64,000 nt of DNA, from the NCBI RefSeq assembly GCF_006861655.1, contig NZ_SESI01000003.1:248001-312000 (forward strand). Reading direction: 5' to 3'. Shown one piece after another: positions 35,756 to 44,841 of the stretch. The stretch comes from Halonotius roseus (GTDB taxonomy: Archaea > Halobacteriota > Halobacteria > Halobacteriales > Haloferacaceae). The notes beneath the pieces were generated by a model, which saw only the letters and a list, made by a program, of their open reading frames with translations, was not told where the DNA came from and searched no databases. Numbering within the stretch: the first letter of the stretch is position 1; every line of letters begins with the position of its first letter. The position numbers and the translations under genes were made by a program.

Positions 35756-37498
35756 TCAGTCGTCCAGCAGTCCGGGATTCGTGATCGCACCCTCGGCGGC
35801 CGACCCGAAGTCGCGGGCGTATTTTGCCAAGACGCCGCTGGTGTAGTTCGGCTCCCGTGGCTCCCACTCCTCGCGGCGAGCGTCGAGTTCGTCGTCAGAG
35901 AGATCGACTGACAGCTCGCGTTCGGGGATGTCGACCGTAACGGTGTCGCCGTCTTCGAGCAGCCCGATGGGGCCGCCATCGGCGGCTTCGGGCGCGACGT
36001 GGCCGATCATCGGGCCGCGGGTCGCTCCCGAGAACCGGCCGTCGGTCAGCAGGGCCACGTCGTCCTCGTGGCCCGCGCCGACGACGGCGGCGGTGACGCC
36101 GAGCATCTCTCGCATGCCGGGGCCGCCACTCGGTCCTTCGTTGCGGATGACGAGCACGTCGCCCGATTCGATGTGGCCCTCTTGAACGTAGGCCATCGCG
36201 TCCTCCTCGTTTTCGAAGACGCGAGCGGGGCCCTCGTGGTGGAACTTGTCGTCGCCGGTCACCTTGAGCACGCCGCCATCCGGCGCGAGGTTGCCCGTCA
36301 GGATCTTGATCGCGCCCTCCGCCTGATAGGGGTCGTCGACGGGGTAGAGGTAGTCGGCCTCGATGGTGTCGTCGTCGGGGATGCGCCCCTCGTCTTCGAG
36401 GTGGGCGATCTCCTCGGCGATGGTGCGGCCGGTGACGGTCATCGCATCGCCGTGGAGGAGGTCGGCCTCAAGCAGGCGGCGGAGGACGACCGGGACGCCG
36501 CCGATCTCGAAGAGGTCGTTCATCACGCGGGTGCCGCCGGGCTGGAGGTTGGCGATCTTCGGGGTGCGGCGGGAGATCTCGTCGAACTCCTCGATGTCGA
36601 GATCAACCCCGGCTTCGGCCGCGAGCGCGAGCAGGTGGAGGACGGCGTTGGTCGAGCCGCCGGTGGCGACCTGCATGGCGATGGCGTTCTCGAAGGATTT
36701 CTTCGAGAGGATGTCGGAGGGACGGCGGTCGTTTGCGATCACGTCGAGGGCGATCTCGCCGGATCGCTCGGCGATCTCATACCGCTCGTCGTGTTCGGCG
36801 GGGGCCGCGGCCGAGCCGAGCGGCGCGAGGCCGAGCGTCTCCGAGATCGAGGCCATCGTGTTGGCGGTGAACATCCCACCACAGGAGCCCGCGCCTGGGC
36901 AGGCGTGGCGTTCCATCTCGTCGAGTTCGTCCTCGCTCATGTCGCCGTGGGCGACCGCGCCGACGCCCTCGAAGACGTTTTGGATCGTGATCTCTCGGCC
37001 GTCGTGCTCGCCGGGCATGATCGAGCCGCCGTAGACGAAGACAGACGGCAGGTCGGTGCGGATCATCGCCATCATCATCCCCGGCATGTTCTTGTCGCAG
37101 CCGCCGATCGTCACGAGGCCGTCCATCCGCTCGCCGAAGGAGACGAGTTCGACGCTGTCGGCGATGACCTCCCGGCTGATGAGCGAGGCCTTCATCCCCT
37201 CGGTACCCATCGAGATGGCATCGGAGATGGTGATCGTGTTGAACTCGATCGGCATCCCACCGGCGGCGTCGACGCCCGCGTAGGCCGACTCGGCCACGTC
37301 GTCGAGATGGACGTTACAGGGCGTGATGTCGGCGGCGCAGTTGGCGACCCCGACCATCGGCGAATCGAGATCCTCGTCGTCGTACCCCATCGCGCGGAAC
37401 ATCGCGCGTGAGGGTGCCTGATCGACGCCCTCGGTGACTTCGTTGCTCCGCAGCTCCGGATCTTTCCCCGCCTGCTCGCGGGGTTGCTGCTTGCTCAT
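35756..37498 (-). CDS. ilvD: Dihydroxy-acid dehydratase
   Basis: A 580-aa Fe-S enzyme of isoleucine, leucine and valine synthesis, dehydrating dihydroxy acids to 2-oxo acids. Cluster and Mg motifs are present: [25 protein letters not shown] and [17 protein letters not shown]. The C-terminal swivel domain includes [21 protein letters not shown]. The length is normal for the family. It stands alone on the minus strand. Confidence 0.97.
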   Translation of the reverse strand: MSKQQPREQAGKDPELRSNEVTEGVDQAPSRAMFRAMGYDDEDLDSPMVGVANCAADITPCNVHLDDVAESAYAGVDAAGGMPIEFNTITISDAISMGTEGMKASLISREVIADSVELVSFGERMDGLVTIGGCDKNMPGMMMAMIRTDLPSVFVYGGSIMPGEHDGREITIQNVFEGVGAVAHGDMSEDELDEMERHACPGAGSCGGMFTANTMASISETLGLAPLGSAAAPAEHDERYEIAERSGEIALDVIANDRRPSDILSKKSFENAIAMQVATGGSTNAVLHLLALAAEAGVDLDIEEFDEISRRTPKIANLQPGGTRVMNDLFEIGGVPVVLRRLLEADLLHGDAMTVTGRTIAEEIAHLEDEGRIPDDDTIEADYLYPVDDPYQAEGAIKILTGNLAPDGGVLKVTGDDKFHHEGPARVFENEEDAMAYVQEGHIESGDVLVIRNEGPSGGPGMREMLGVTAAVVGAGHEDDVALLTDGRFSGATRGPMIGHVAPEAADGGPIGLLEDGDTVTVDIPERELSVDLSDDELDARREEWEPREPNYTSGVLAKYARDFGSAAEGAITNPGLLDD

Positions 37499-37607
37499 GG
37501 CCTCTCGTAGCCGCCGGACGGCTTAAAACTGCTCGACTGCGGTGTCAGCGTCCGCCCGAACCGCGTGAACCGTGAGGGCTTTGCCACGCCAGCGGGAACA
37601 GCCCACA

Positions 37608-37949
37608 GTGAGTTCCGAGCGCGACGAGGGTGAGAGCGCGGGCGACGATGGCTACGTCCACGAGCCCGGCGGCGTCGACAGCGACGATGCCGCCGCAAGC
37701 GTCGCTGCCGACAGTGCTGCGGGAGAAACGCAAACCGAGGCCGACGACGACGGGTTCGGACGACAGGGGTGGCTGCTCGTCGCCGGCGTCGTCGGCTGTT
37801 TTCTGGTGATCCCGGGCGTGATCTATCTCCGACCAGCCGTGCCTGCGGCCGCCGGTCTGTCCTTCTTTGCGACGTTTCTGGTGTTGCCGCTGATCCCCGC
37901 GGTGATTCTCGGTCTGTTGGCCGTCTGGTCGATGCGGGCGGCTGCCTGA
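37608..37949 (+). CDS. Small two-helix membrane protein with acidic N-terminus
   Basis: A 113-aa protein with a disordered Asp/Glu/Ser/Ala-rich N-terminus (about 55 residues) and two membrane helices (GWLLVAGVVGCFLVIPGVIY and FFATFLVLPLIPAVILGLLAV). GTG 37608 (MSSERDEG) is preferred over GTG 37572, which would add 12 residues unlike a protein start. It is divergent from ilvD. Function unknown. Confidence 0.7.
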   Translation: MSSERDEGESAGDDGYVHEPGGVDSDDAAASVAADSAAGETQTEADDDGFGRQGWLLVAGVVGCFLVIPGVIYLRPAVPAAAGLSFFATFLVLPLIPAVILGLLAVWSMRAAA

Positions 37950-38043
37950 GGAGGTGATCTGAACCGCGGGAGGCGAGAGGGCGGTCAGGTGATCCACACT
38001 CGGATACCGAATAACATATACAACGACCCGCAGAGTACGTCAC

Positions 38044-38532
38044 ATGGACAGCAACGAGTATCGTGATCACGTCGAAACACAGGTGTTGGATCACGAGTAC
38101 GACCCACTGCCGCCCGAGGAGGCAAACCCGTTCGATCCGGTGTGGTATAAGGAAGACGAGGATCCGACGATCGGCCGGACGAAGGTGTTTATCACGATCA
38201 ACGACGATCTGGAACTCGACACCGAGACGCTGAAGACGACGACCGAATCCTTCCGGACGCTTGTCGGGTCGGCCTCGCCGCCGACCGATGGTTCCTTCCA
38301 GAATCTCTTTGGCTACATCGTCTACCCGCGAGCCGGATTCGATGAGGCGTTGATCGAGTTTGCAACCGAGGAGTTCACGGTCGCCAACCGCCGGACAAAC
38401 GTCTTTCCGCTGTTGTACGATCTCGACGCCGAGACGCTCCACACCCACACCATCCCGCGGTTGAAGGGTCGAGGCTTCTATGAGAAACAGAAGTTCGACG
38501 CCGAGGAGCTGTTGACGCCGTCGTCGGAGTAA
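38044..38532 (+). CDS. Conserved haloarchaeal protein, unknown function
   Basis: A 162-aa soluble acidic protein (MDSNEYRDHVETQVLDHEYD). It is predicted alpha/beta, with segments KVFITINDDLELDTETL and FGYIVYPRAGFDEALIEFA. No catalytic motif is recognised. ATAACATATACAAC near 38008-38022 gives a TATA-like element about 25-35 bases ahead of ATG 38044. A single gene. Confidence 0.8.
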   Translation: MDSNEYRDHVETQVLDHEYDPLPPEEANPFDPVWYKEDEDPTIGRTKVFITINDDLELDTETLKTTTESFRTLVGSASPPTDGSFQNLFGYIVYPRAGFDEALIEFATEEFTVANRRTNVFPLLYDLDAETLHTHTIPRLKGRGFYEKQKFDAEELLTPSSE

Positions 38533-38592
38533 GACCGGTCGCCGACCACACGCCGGCAGCAGCTATTACGCACTCCAGCCCGTTGGTATCGT

Positions 38593-39573
38593 ATGAACGA
38601 TTCTGTCTCGCCGGACGCACCAACCGCCACAGCCGACGATCGACCAAACGAGTCGGTTGACGGTCGACCGGACAAATCGGTTGAGGGTCGACCGAACGAA
38701 TCGGCCGACGACCTGCCGGGCGAGTCGATCGTCGTCGAGACCAACGGGATCAGCCTCCACACACGACAGGCCGGCCCCGAGGATGGGCCGCTCGTGATTT
38801 TGCTCCACGGGTTTCCGGAGTTCTGGTACGGCTGGCACCGCCAGATCGAGCCGCTGGCAGCGGCCGGCTACCGCGTCATCGTTCCCGACCAGCGCGGCTA
38901 CAACCGCAGCGACAAGCCGGAAGGCGTCGACAGCTACCACATCGAGGAACTCGCTGCTGACGTGGTCAGCCTCATCGACGCCGCCGACCGGGAGACGGCG
39001 GCGGTCGCGGGCCACGACTGGGGCGCGGCCGTCGCGTGGTGGCTCGCGCTGGCTCACCCTGATCGGATCGAGTCGTTGACCGCGGTCAACGTTCCGCACC
39101 CGACGGTGATGGAAGCGACACTTCGGCGCAGCCTCTCACAACTGCGGAAAAGCTGGTACATGTTTGCGTTTCAGCTGCCGATGCTGCCGGAGGCGATCTC
39201 GACGGCCAACAACTGTCGGGCACTGCAGCGCGGACTGACCGAGAGCAGTCGCTCCGGGACGTTCTCGGCGACAGATATCCAGCGATACCGCACGGCGTGG
39301 ACACAGCCGGGGGCGGTGACGGCGATGATCAACTGGTATCGGGCGATGGGGCGGTATCGCCCGCGGCCGCCGCGCCAGCAGGTGTCGGCCCCGACGCTTA
39401 TCATGTGGGGACAGCAGGACGAATTTCTGGAGTCGGCGATGGCCGAGGAGAGTCTAGACTACTGCGATGACGGGCGGTTGGTGACGTTTCCGTCGGCGAC
39501 ACACTGGGTACTGCATGAGCGACCCGAGGAGACGACTCAGGAATTACGGAGCCACATAGAGTCAAATTTTTGA
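38593..39573 (+). CDS. Alpha/beta hydrolase, epoxide hydrolase/dehalogenase type
   Basis: A 326-aa hydrolase. The oxyanion motif is LHGFPEFWYGW, the nucleophile elbow VAGHDWGAAVA has Asp (as in epoxide hydrolases and haloalkane dehalogenases), and the catalytic His is in SATHWVLHERPEE. The acid is likely in WGQQDEFL. A lid region of about 90 residues separates the elbow from the His. The first 45 residues carry three eight-residue repeats (RPNESVDG type) from a 24-bp DNA repeat and look disordered. Substrate unknown. Confidence 0.9.
   Translation: MNDSVSPDAPTATADDRPNESVDGRPDKSVEGRPNESADDLPGESIVVETNGISLHTRQAGPEDGPLVILLHGFPEFWYGWHRQIEPLAAAGYRVIVPDQRGYNRSDKPEGVDSYHIEELAADVVSLIDAADRETAAVAGHDWGAAVAWWLALAHPDRIESLTAVNVPHPTVMEATLRRSLSQLRKSWYMFAFQLPMLPEAISTANNCRALQRGLTESSRSGTFSATDIQRYRTAWTQPGAVTAMINWYRAMGRYRPRPPRQQVSAPTLIMWGQQDEFLESAMAEESLDYCDDGRLVTFPSATHWVLHERPEETTQELRSHIESNF
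38641..38712. repeat. 24-bp in-frame tandem repeat, three units
   Basis: Units at 38641-38664, 38665-38688 and 38689-38712, all starting CGACC, encode RPNESVDG, RPDKSVEG and RPNESADD, followed by a decayed fourth (LPGESIVV). They lie in the disordered N-terminus of the hydrolase. Confidence 0.85.
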
Positions 39574-39634
39574 TACTCTCCGGTTGAACAGACGTGTGCG
39601 AAAGAACACCGAAATATATACCGTATCAGAAATA

Positions 39635-40702
39635 ATGTCTCGATACATGTTGCCAAGACTGAATAATAAGACATTTTTTTCGTTATCTGGGTGGATTTTT
39701 GCTATATTTGCAATATTTTCAACCATATCTTCCCTGATATTTGGTGGTGGAACATCAGTAGCTATGCGTTTTAGTGGTATCCTTACGACCCTTGGCCTTG
39801 GGCTGGTAATCTCATTATTCCTTCCGCTTATTTTTATTCCAATTGGATTGCTTCATAGGAGTTCAATTATTCCGATACGGCTAGATGGACTATCGCCACT
39901 GTACTATAATTTAGATCCCCTCCCTACAAATGGTGATACAAATACGACAGCAGATACAGGACAACCCGTAGGCAGCGAACGTAATCCGGAACAATTGATA
40001 ACGCAGGCTGAACCGCTCACTGTCGATATGTCAACTGTAGGTGATAAAATAGCCTTAGACGATGCGATAGACGATCTCTCAGAGGCACTCAGATATTATC
40101 GAGCCGCCGCGGACAAGGTTGATGATCCAGATCGAGAGGCAGAGATAGAAACGACCGTTACAACACTCAGAGAGAACCGAAATAAACTCAAGCGAGAGTT
40201 AGAATCTCAGACGACACTCAACGAGGCGTTGCACACCGGCGAAGAAAGCTTTCAGGAAGCGATCAGAGCCTACGTAACCGATGAAAAAACGCTGTCACGG
40301 ATCCGGTTTCGTCAAGCCCGCGACCGGTTCGAAGAAGCCAACAACACAGTCGAAGAAAGCGACATGGAACTGCTTTCGACCCCGGTAACAGTCGATGTTA
40401 CAACTGACAGGGAGTTACCCACGACGCAGCTATCCGACCTACATGGGTTTGATTCCAAAACAGCTGCTATGCTCGAATCAGAAGGTATCACAACAGTGTC
40501 TGATCTCACAGACGGCGGCGGCGAAACGATCGTCTCCGATGAGATTACCGAATTGTCGGCAGATGACGGGCTTAGCGAAGCCGTTATCACAAAACTCACG
40601 CTCTTATCGTGGTTGCATACGAAGGATACATTCGAATTTAGTACGGGACAGGATATCTCAGGTCGGTATAAACAGGCAAAGCGAGGGTTTGAGGAGTGCT
40701 GA
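39635..40702 (+). CDS. Membrane-anchored helical-repeat/HhH protein, paralogue of the gene at 3-911
   Basis: A 355-aa protein with two membrane helices near its start (SGWIFAIFAIFSTISSLIF and a second around residues 47-72), a linker, two helical units (about 145-190 and 200-250) and an HhH-like stretch (LHGFDSKTAAMLESEGITTV) before a C-terminal helical block. The order and many residues match the protein at 3-911, for example HTGEESFQEAIRAYV against LGETSFQTAVAAHV. Start 39635 is provisional; ATG 39647 fits the upstream AAATATATA as well. Base use is clearly richer in A and T than neighbouring genes, which suggests transfer or relaxed constraint. Confidence 0.8.
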   Translation: MSRYMLPRLNNKTFFSLSGWIFAIFAIFSTISSLIFGGGTSVAMRFSGILTTLGLGLVISLFLPLIFIPIGLLHRSSIIPIRLDGLSPLYYNLDPLPTNGDTNTTADTGQPVGSERNPEQLITQAEPLTVDMSTVGDKIALDDAIDDLSEALRYYRAAADKVDDPDREAEIETTVTTLRENRNKLKRELESQTTLNEALHTGEESFQEAIRAYVTDEKTLSRIRFRQARDRFEEANNTVEESDMELLSTPVTVDVTTDRELPTTQLSDLHGFDSKTAAMLESEGITTVSDLTDGGGETIVSDEITELSADDGLSEAVITKLTLLSWLHTKDTFEFSTGQDISGRYKQAKRGFEEC

Positions 40703-40813
40703 TCCACTGCTATCGCTGCTACCGCTACTAAATCAGCCGTTGTGCCGAACGGTATCGCTGTCAACCGACTACCACGGACACATGCTGTTGTTTCAGAGAG
40801 AAAAGTAATAACG

Positions 40814-40851
40814 ACAGCCTGCTTTTTACAGTTGAGCCCGTAGCAGGCTGT
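40814..40851. promoter_or_regulatory. 10-bp perfect inverted repeat touching the start codon
   Basis: ACAGCCTGCT (40814-40823) and AGCAGGCTGT (40842-40851) flank an 18-base spacer starting TTTTACAG. The right arm ends at the base before ATG 40852. TTTTAC in the spacer is placed for a leaderless transcript, so this may be an operator over the core promoter, or an RNA hairpin if transcription starts further upstream. Confidence 0.6.
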
Positions 40852-41190
40852 ATGTTACTCGTCTGTGGTCACGGCGGCGGGACGGATCTCACGGGCACGG
40901 TCTTCGAGCGCGGCGAGGAGCCACCGAGCTACAAGGGCACCCCAAACGCCGACGCCCCCTACGTCTGGGTCTGTGATTCATTCTATGCGGTCGAAAGCGG
41001 CGGCTCGCCGATCGAGATCGACGGCGAGGAGATACGCATCGCCTTCGAGTCGCCGATGCCGCGCGGCTTCGAGACCAAAGAGCAGGCCATCGAAGCGGCC
41101 AAGGAACACGTCGTCACGCAGTTCGTCCGCATCGGCGTCGACAGCGAGAGCGTCGATGTCGAGGTCGAATCCGCCGAGCCGACCGCTTAA
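40852..41190 (+). CDS. Conserved haloarchaeal protein of unknown function
   Basis: A 112-aa acidic protein (MLLVCGHGGGTDLTGTVFER) with strand-rich segments (APYVWVCDSFYAVESGG) and a helix KEQAIEAAKEHVVTQFVRIG. It is widespread-looking in style but I cannot assign a function. Its 3' end overlaps the convergent nurA by four bases. The inverted repeat at 40814-40851 directly precedes its start. Confidence 0.82.
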   Translation: MLLVCGHGGGTDLTGTVFERGEEPPSYKGTPNADAPYVWVCDSFYAVESGGSPIEIDGEEIRIAFESPMPRGFETKEQAIEAAKEHVVTQFVRIGVDSESVDVEVESAEPTA

Positions 41191-42464
41191 CCCTCCGTCC
41201 ACCGCTCGTCGTCGTAGGTCTCCATCTGTTCGCTGTGGAGTTGTCCCTCAAACTTTCGGCGGAGGGCAGCCTTCTCGGCGGTGCTGATCTTGGCGAGTTC
41301 GTCGGCCTTGGCGACGGCCTGGGGCGGCCCGCGCTCGGCGGCCACCTCCGAGAGAATCTGCGTCCGGAGCTGCCGGCGTGTCTCCGGATCGCGGGTGATC
41401 GCGTAGGGGGCTTCGACCTTATAACAGAGATCGTTCCGTGGATCGTAGATGGCAAAGAAGGTGACCTCATAGCAGTCGGGATCGAGCTTGCGGTCGACAC
41501 CGAGGGCGTCGCCGTCGGCGGCCATCGCGCCGTCCGGCCCGCCGCGGGAGATGAACCACGAGGTGACTGTGAGCTCATCGGTGCGACGATTCTCGCCGGG
41601 CGCGGCGTCGACCGCCGACCCACCGTCGTCTGTGTGCTGTTCGAGCAATCGGGTGAAGAAGGCGGTGTCGTCGGGCCACGGCGGATCGAAATCGGTCGGT
41701 TTGTCGGCGAGCGCGCCGGTAATGACACGGGCCGAGGGGTTTTTCACGAAGCCGGCGATCGGCGTCCCCTCCTCAACGAAGCGTTCGACAAGCCGAACGT
41801 AGTTTTCGAGGACGTTCTTCGGGCGAGCCTCGTAGGTCAGCGCGTCGAGTTCGGGGTTGCGATCCCGCCACGTCAGGATCTCCTTGGGGTACAGCGGGCC
41901 GTCAAGCAACAGCAGATCCTCGACGGTGTGGGCGTGTTTTCTGGCGTGGTGGCCCTCAGCGAGATACAGCGACAGCGCGTGGACGACGGCCTCCGCATAG
42001 CGGTTGACCTGCGGGGCGCGGATCACACGCCGCTGGCTGTGACCCTCGTCGATGGAGACCCAGTCGGACTCAAGCGGCGCGGTTCGGTCGTTCGTGTGTA
42101 CCGTTGCGACGATGGTTCTGGCGCGGTGGATCGAGAGATCCGATGGGGCGACACCCATCGCGGCGTGGGCGAGATCAAGCACGAGCCCATTTTTAAATGA
42201 GGTTGGGTTGATCGTCCCCGAGTCGATGCCGTGGACGGTCGGAAACGGTCGCTCCGCCAGCGCGATGTCGTCGATATCGACGCGGGCGCGGCCTTGCTCG
42301 CCGAGCGGTTCGACCACGGTTCGACCGCGGCCGTCGGTCAGCGGATCGAGCCACTCCGCCCAGACGGTCTCGGCGAAATCGTCGTGATCGCTGTCGTCAA
42401 CCGAGTCGGCGACCGATCCCGCAAGCCGAGCGATGGCATCGACGTGGATCGGATCGAGTGTCAT
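41187..42464 (-). CDS. nurA: DNA end-processing nuclease NurA
   Basis: A 425-aa NurA. NurA works with the HerA ATPase and Mre11-Rad50 to resect DNA double-strand ends in archaea. The N-terminal acid motif is VHGIDSGTINPTS, a second acidic site is LLLLDGPLYPKE, and the C-terminal ITRDPETRRQL is family-like. No herA, mre11 or rad50 gene is present here. The stop overlaps the stop of the convergent gene at 41190. Confidence 0.9.
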   Translation of the reverse strand: MTLDPIHVDAIARLAGSVADSVDDSDHDDFAETVWAEWLDPLTDGRGRTVVEPLGEQGRARVDIDDIALAERPFPTVHGIDSGTINPTSFKNGLVLDLAHAAMGVAPSDLSIHRARTIVATVHTNDRTAPLESDWVSIDEGHSQRRVIRAPQVNRYAEAVVHALSLYLAEGHHARKHAHTVEDLLLLDGPLYPKEILTWRDRNPELDALTYEARPKNVLENYVRLVERFVEEGTPIAGFVKNPSARVITGALADKPTDFDPPWPDDTAFFTRLLEQHTDDGGSAVDAAPGENRRTDELTVTSWFISRGGPDGAMAADGDALGVDRKLDPDCYEVTFFAIYDPRNDLCYKVEAPYAITRDPETRRQLRTQILSEVAAERGPPQAVAKADELAKISTAEKAALRRKFEGQLHSEQMETYDDERWTEG

Positions 42465-42551
42465 ACCCCTACCGGAGGTGCCGATCGTGAAAAGAACCGT
42501 GGTGCCCGCGGTGTCGCTAGCCTCATACCCTTGGAGCCTGAACTGTCATCT

Positions 42552-43211
42552 ATGTCGATACGCGGGGTCGCCTTCGACCTCGATTACACGCTTGCCGTTC
42601 CCAACCGTGACCGGGAAACCCTCCTGGCGGAGGCTGTTGAACAAGCTGACGCGCCACCGATCTCCCGCAGCGAATATATCCAAGCCCACCGCAATCATCT
42701 CACAACCGAGAGCCGTACCCCGATATTTGCCGAATTGCTCGCCGGCGACACCACCGACACCGACCCCGCCCAGCTGGCCGCCGCCTACCGCGAGGCTGTC
42801 ACCACCTCCCTTGTGCCGATCCCGGATGCCGAACAGCTCCTCGAAGAGCTGCGTGCCGACTATCGCGTTGGCCTCCTGACAAACGGCCCGGTTCGTGCCC
42901 AGCGGTCGAAGATCGAGTATCTCGGGTGGGAGCCGCTGTTCGATACGACGCTGGTGACCGGCGAGCTCGCCGCCGGCAAACCCGACGCCGCCGCCTTCGA
43001 CGCGCTGTTGACGGCTCTTGGAACTGCTCCCGAGGAAACGGTCTTTATCGGCGATACACCCGACGAGGATATCTCCGGGGCCGAGGCTGCCGGCCTTCAC
43101 ACCATTCAGGTGTTGTTTGAGGGCGGCCCACAGAAGGATCCGCGTGCGGATGCCTACATCGAGCGCGATCGGCTTGCGACCGACCTCGCAGGCTGTCTCA
43201 CCGCCTTCTGA
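42552..43211 (+). CDS. HAD-family hydrolase
   Basis: A 219-aa HAD phosphatase. It has the nucleophile motif VAFDLDYTLAV, motif II LLTNGPV, Lys in GKPDAAAF and the acidic motif FIGDTPDEDISGAEAAG. A helical cap lies between residues 20 and 85. Small phosphomonoesters are the likely substrates. ATG 42552, divergent from nurA. Confidence 0.9.
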   Translation: MSIRGVAFDLDYTLAVPNRDRETLLAEAVEQADAPPISRSEYIQAHRNHLTTESRTPIFAELLAGDTTDTDPAQLAAAYREAVTTSLVPIPDAEQLLEELRADYRVGLLTNGPVRAQRSKIEYLGWEPLFDTTLVTGELAAGKPDAAAFDALLTALGTAPEETVFIGDTPDEDISGAEAAGLHTIQVLFEGGPQKDPRADAYIERDRLATDLAGCLTAF

Positions 43212-43295
43212 GAGCTGTAGTACCGACCCCGGCGTCGACAGTCGTTGTGTCAACCCACCGCCACCGGTGGCAATTTGTGTCGTCGACAACGGGAG

Positions 43296-43303
43296 TTATA
43301 TAC
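43296..43303 (+). promoter_or_regulatory. Orphan TATA-like element
   Basis: TTATATAC stands in the 230-base gap between the HAD gene and the 74-aa minus-strand gene. No plus-strand gene follows, so it may drive a non-coding transcript from about 43325 or act on nothing. Confidence 0.3.
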
Positions 43304-43441
43304 ACCGTTCAGTATTTGTTCGGGTGTCGTCCTGCACGCCCGAGGGGCGGCCCACCATCGGCAGACGCCGAGGGAACCATAATCCACTTCCGGGCGGTTT
43401 CGCCGCATGAATACGCGCTACCGAAACAGACAGCACCGCCG

Positions 43442-43666
43442 CTACGCCTCGACGAATTCCTTCCCGAGCGTTTCGGATTCGATCCCCCAGCCATCGTCAG
43501 GCTCGACGGCCTCCGGCTTGTAGTACCGGATCGCCTCGTGGCCGTCGGGTGCGGCGTCGCTGAGATACGCCAGCTCGCTGATCTCGATCCAGTCGTCGCC
43601 ATCGGGTTGTTCCTCACTGATCTCGGTGATACGACCGTCCTCGGCGGTTCGAATGTATCGTGTCAT
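43442..43666 (-). CDS. Small hypothetical protein
   Basis: A 74-aa acidic protein (MTRYIRTAEDGRITEISEEQ) with a strand pair at the N-terminus, WIEISELAYLSD in the middle and a helical end. No family is recognised. ATG 43666. It is kept because of its coding-like residue pattern and isolated position. Confidence 0.68.
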   Translation of the reverse strand: MTRYIRTAEDGRITEISEEQPDGDDWIEISELAYLSDAAPDGHEAIRYYKPEAVEPDDGWGIESETLGKEFVEA

Positions 43667-43773
43667 AACTCACACTCGTGGGCAAGCCACTGGGGTACCG
43701 ATTCGACGCATCGATCTTGTATGTGCTGCGGTTGGGGGCAAAACGCGCACAGCCGTCGACGCTCACTCGCCGG

Positions 43774-44253
43774 TCACGGTAGCTCGTCGACGACGGCCTC
43801 AAAGACCGACAGGACGCGTTTTGCCTCGACACCATCCGTAATCACCACTTTGGTGTCGGCGGGGTCGGCGGGGTTGGCGGGGTCGGCTGCGTCTGTCGAC
43901 TGAACCCCGATCACCGTGTCGGCGGCGGCCTCGGCAGCACGATCCGGCGCGACAGAAAACGTAACGCGGGCACATTCGGGATAGACGGAGACGGCCGCGA
44001 TCTCGGTTATCTCGGCGTCGCCATCGGCCCCCGAGTCGGCAGCAAGCGTCGGTCGACCGCGGTCGTCGGTGGTGAGGGCGTCGCTGTCGGCGGCGTGAAC
44101 CACCCGATAGGCGAACGCGCCGTCGGCGGTCGGCTCGACATCCGGGTCGGCGTCGGCGACGACGACACGGGCGAGTGCGGCCTGATCGCCCGTGAGTTCA
44201 CTCGCCAGCAGCTGGGCGATCCGTTTGCCGTCGGTGAGTCGCTCCTGTACCAT
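43774..44253 (-). CDS. Hypothetical acidic protein with DPA repeat
   Basis: A 159-aa protein (MVQERLTDGKRIAQLLASEL) with an N-terminal helix, a strand-rich middle and a short Asp-Pro-Ala repeat (ADPANPADPADT) from a 9-base repeat at 43855-43887. It ends KRVLSVFEAVVDELP. The start is ATG 44253; a longer frame from 44298 adds a non-conserved-looking end. Function unknown. Divergent from the CBS gene. Confidence 0.72.
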   Translation of the reverse strand: MVQERLTDGKRIAQLLASELTGDQAALARVVVADADPDVEPTADGAFAYRVVHAADSDALTTDDRGRPTLAADSGADGDAEITEIAAVSVYPECARVTFSVAPDRAAEAAADTVIGVQSTDAADPANPADPADTKVVITDGVEAKRVLSVFEAVVDELP

Positions 44254-44361
44254 ATTTGATCCCGCGGCCCCAGACGCAAATCGGTTTGTGTTTGGCAACG
44301 ACCGCCCACTCGCGTTGACATCGGCGGGAGCCGTCTCGTCAGCGTCGCCGCTGTACGAAAC

Positions 44362-44368
44362 ACTATAC
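44362..44368 (+). promoter_or_regulatory. TATA-like box of the CBS-domain gene
   Basis: ACTATAC lies 23-29 bases ahead of ATG 44391, the spacing expected for a leaderless haloarchaeal transcript. Confidence 0.5.
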
Positions 44369-44390
44369 TGATCGGGCCGTAGTATTCACC

Positions 44391-44804
44391 ATGACCGAGC
44401 AATCCGTCACCGACGTGATGACAACGCCGATGCTCACGCTGGCTGCCGAGACGCCGGTCGATGAGGCCGCTCGCGCCATGCAAGAAGCGAATATCAAATC
44501 GCTCGTGATCGTCGGCGAGGGCTGTCAGCCGGCCGGGATCTTCACCTCAACGGACGCACTGGACGTGCTGGCGGCCGACGAGACCGCCAGCGAAGTGACT
44601 GTCGACGAGTACATGACGACGCCCGTCAAAACCGTCTCGCCGGAGACGACGCTGACAGCCGCAGCCAGCCGAATGCAGGAGTACAGCCACCTCCCAGTGA
44701 CCGACAGCGACGGCGACGCGGTTGGCATCCTCACGAAGACGGATTTGGCGGCTGCTGTCGCTGATTCGGATACTGAAGTGGTCGCTGGCGACGCCGCAGA
44801 ATAG
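44391..44804 (+). CDS. CBS-domain pair protein
   Basis: A 137-aa protein made of two CBS motifs: VTDVMTTPMLTLAAETPVDE (residues 4-55) and VDEYMTTPVKTVSPETTL (residues 68-125, ending GILTKTDLAAAV). Such pairs bind adenosyl nucleotides and act as energy or ion sensors. No enzyme domain is fused, so it likely regulates a partner in trans. It converges on the receiver-kinase gene. Confidence 0.92.
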   Translation: MTEQSVTDVMTTPMLTLAAETPVDEAARAMQEANIKSLVIVGEGCQPAGIFTSTDALDVLAADETASEVTVDEYMTTPVKTVSPETTLTAAASRMQEYSHLPVTDSDGDAVGILTKTDLAAAVADSDTEVVAGDAAE

Positions 44805-44841
44805 TTGATCTACCAGCTGCAAAAAACACCGATGCAGCCAG

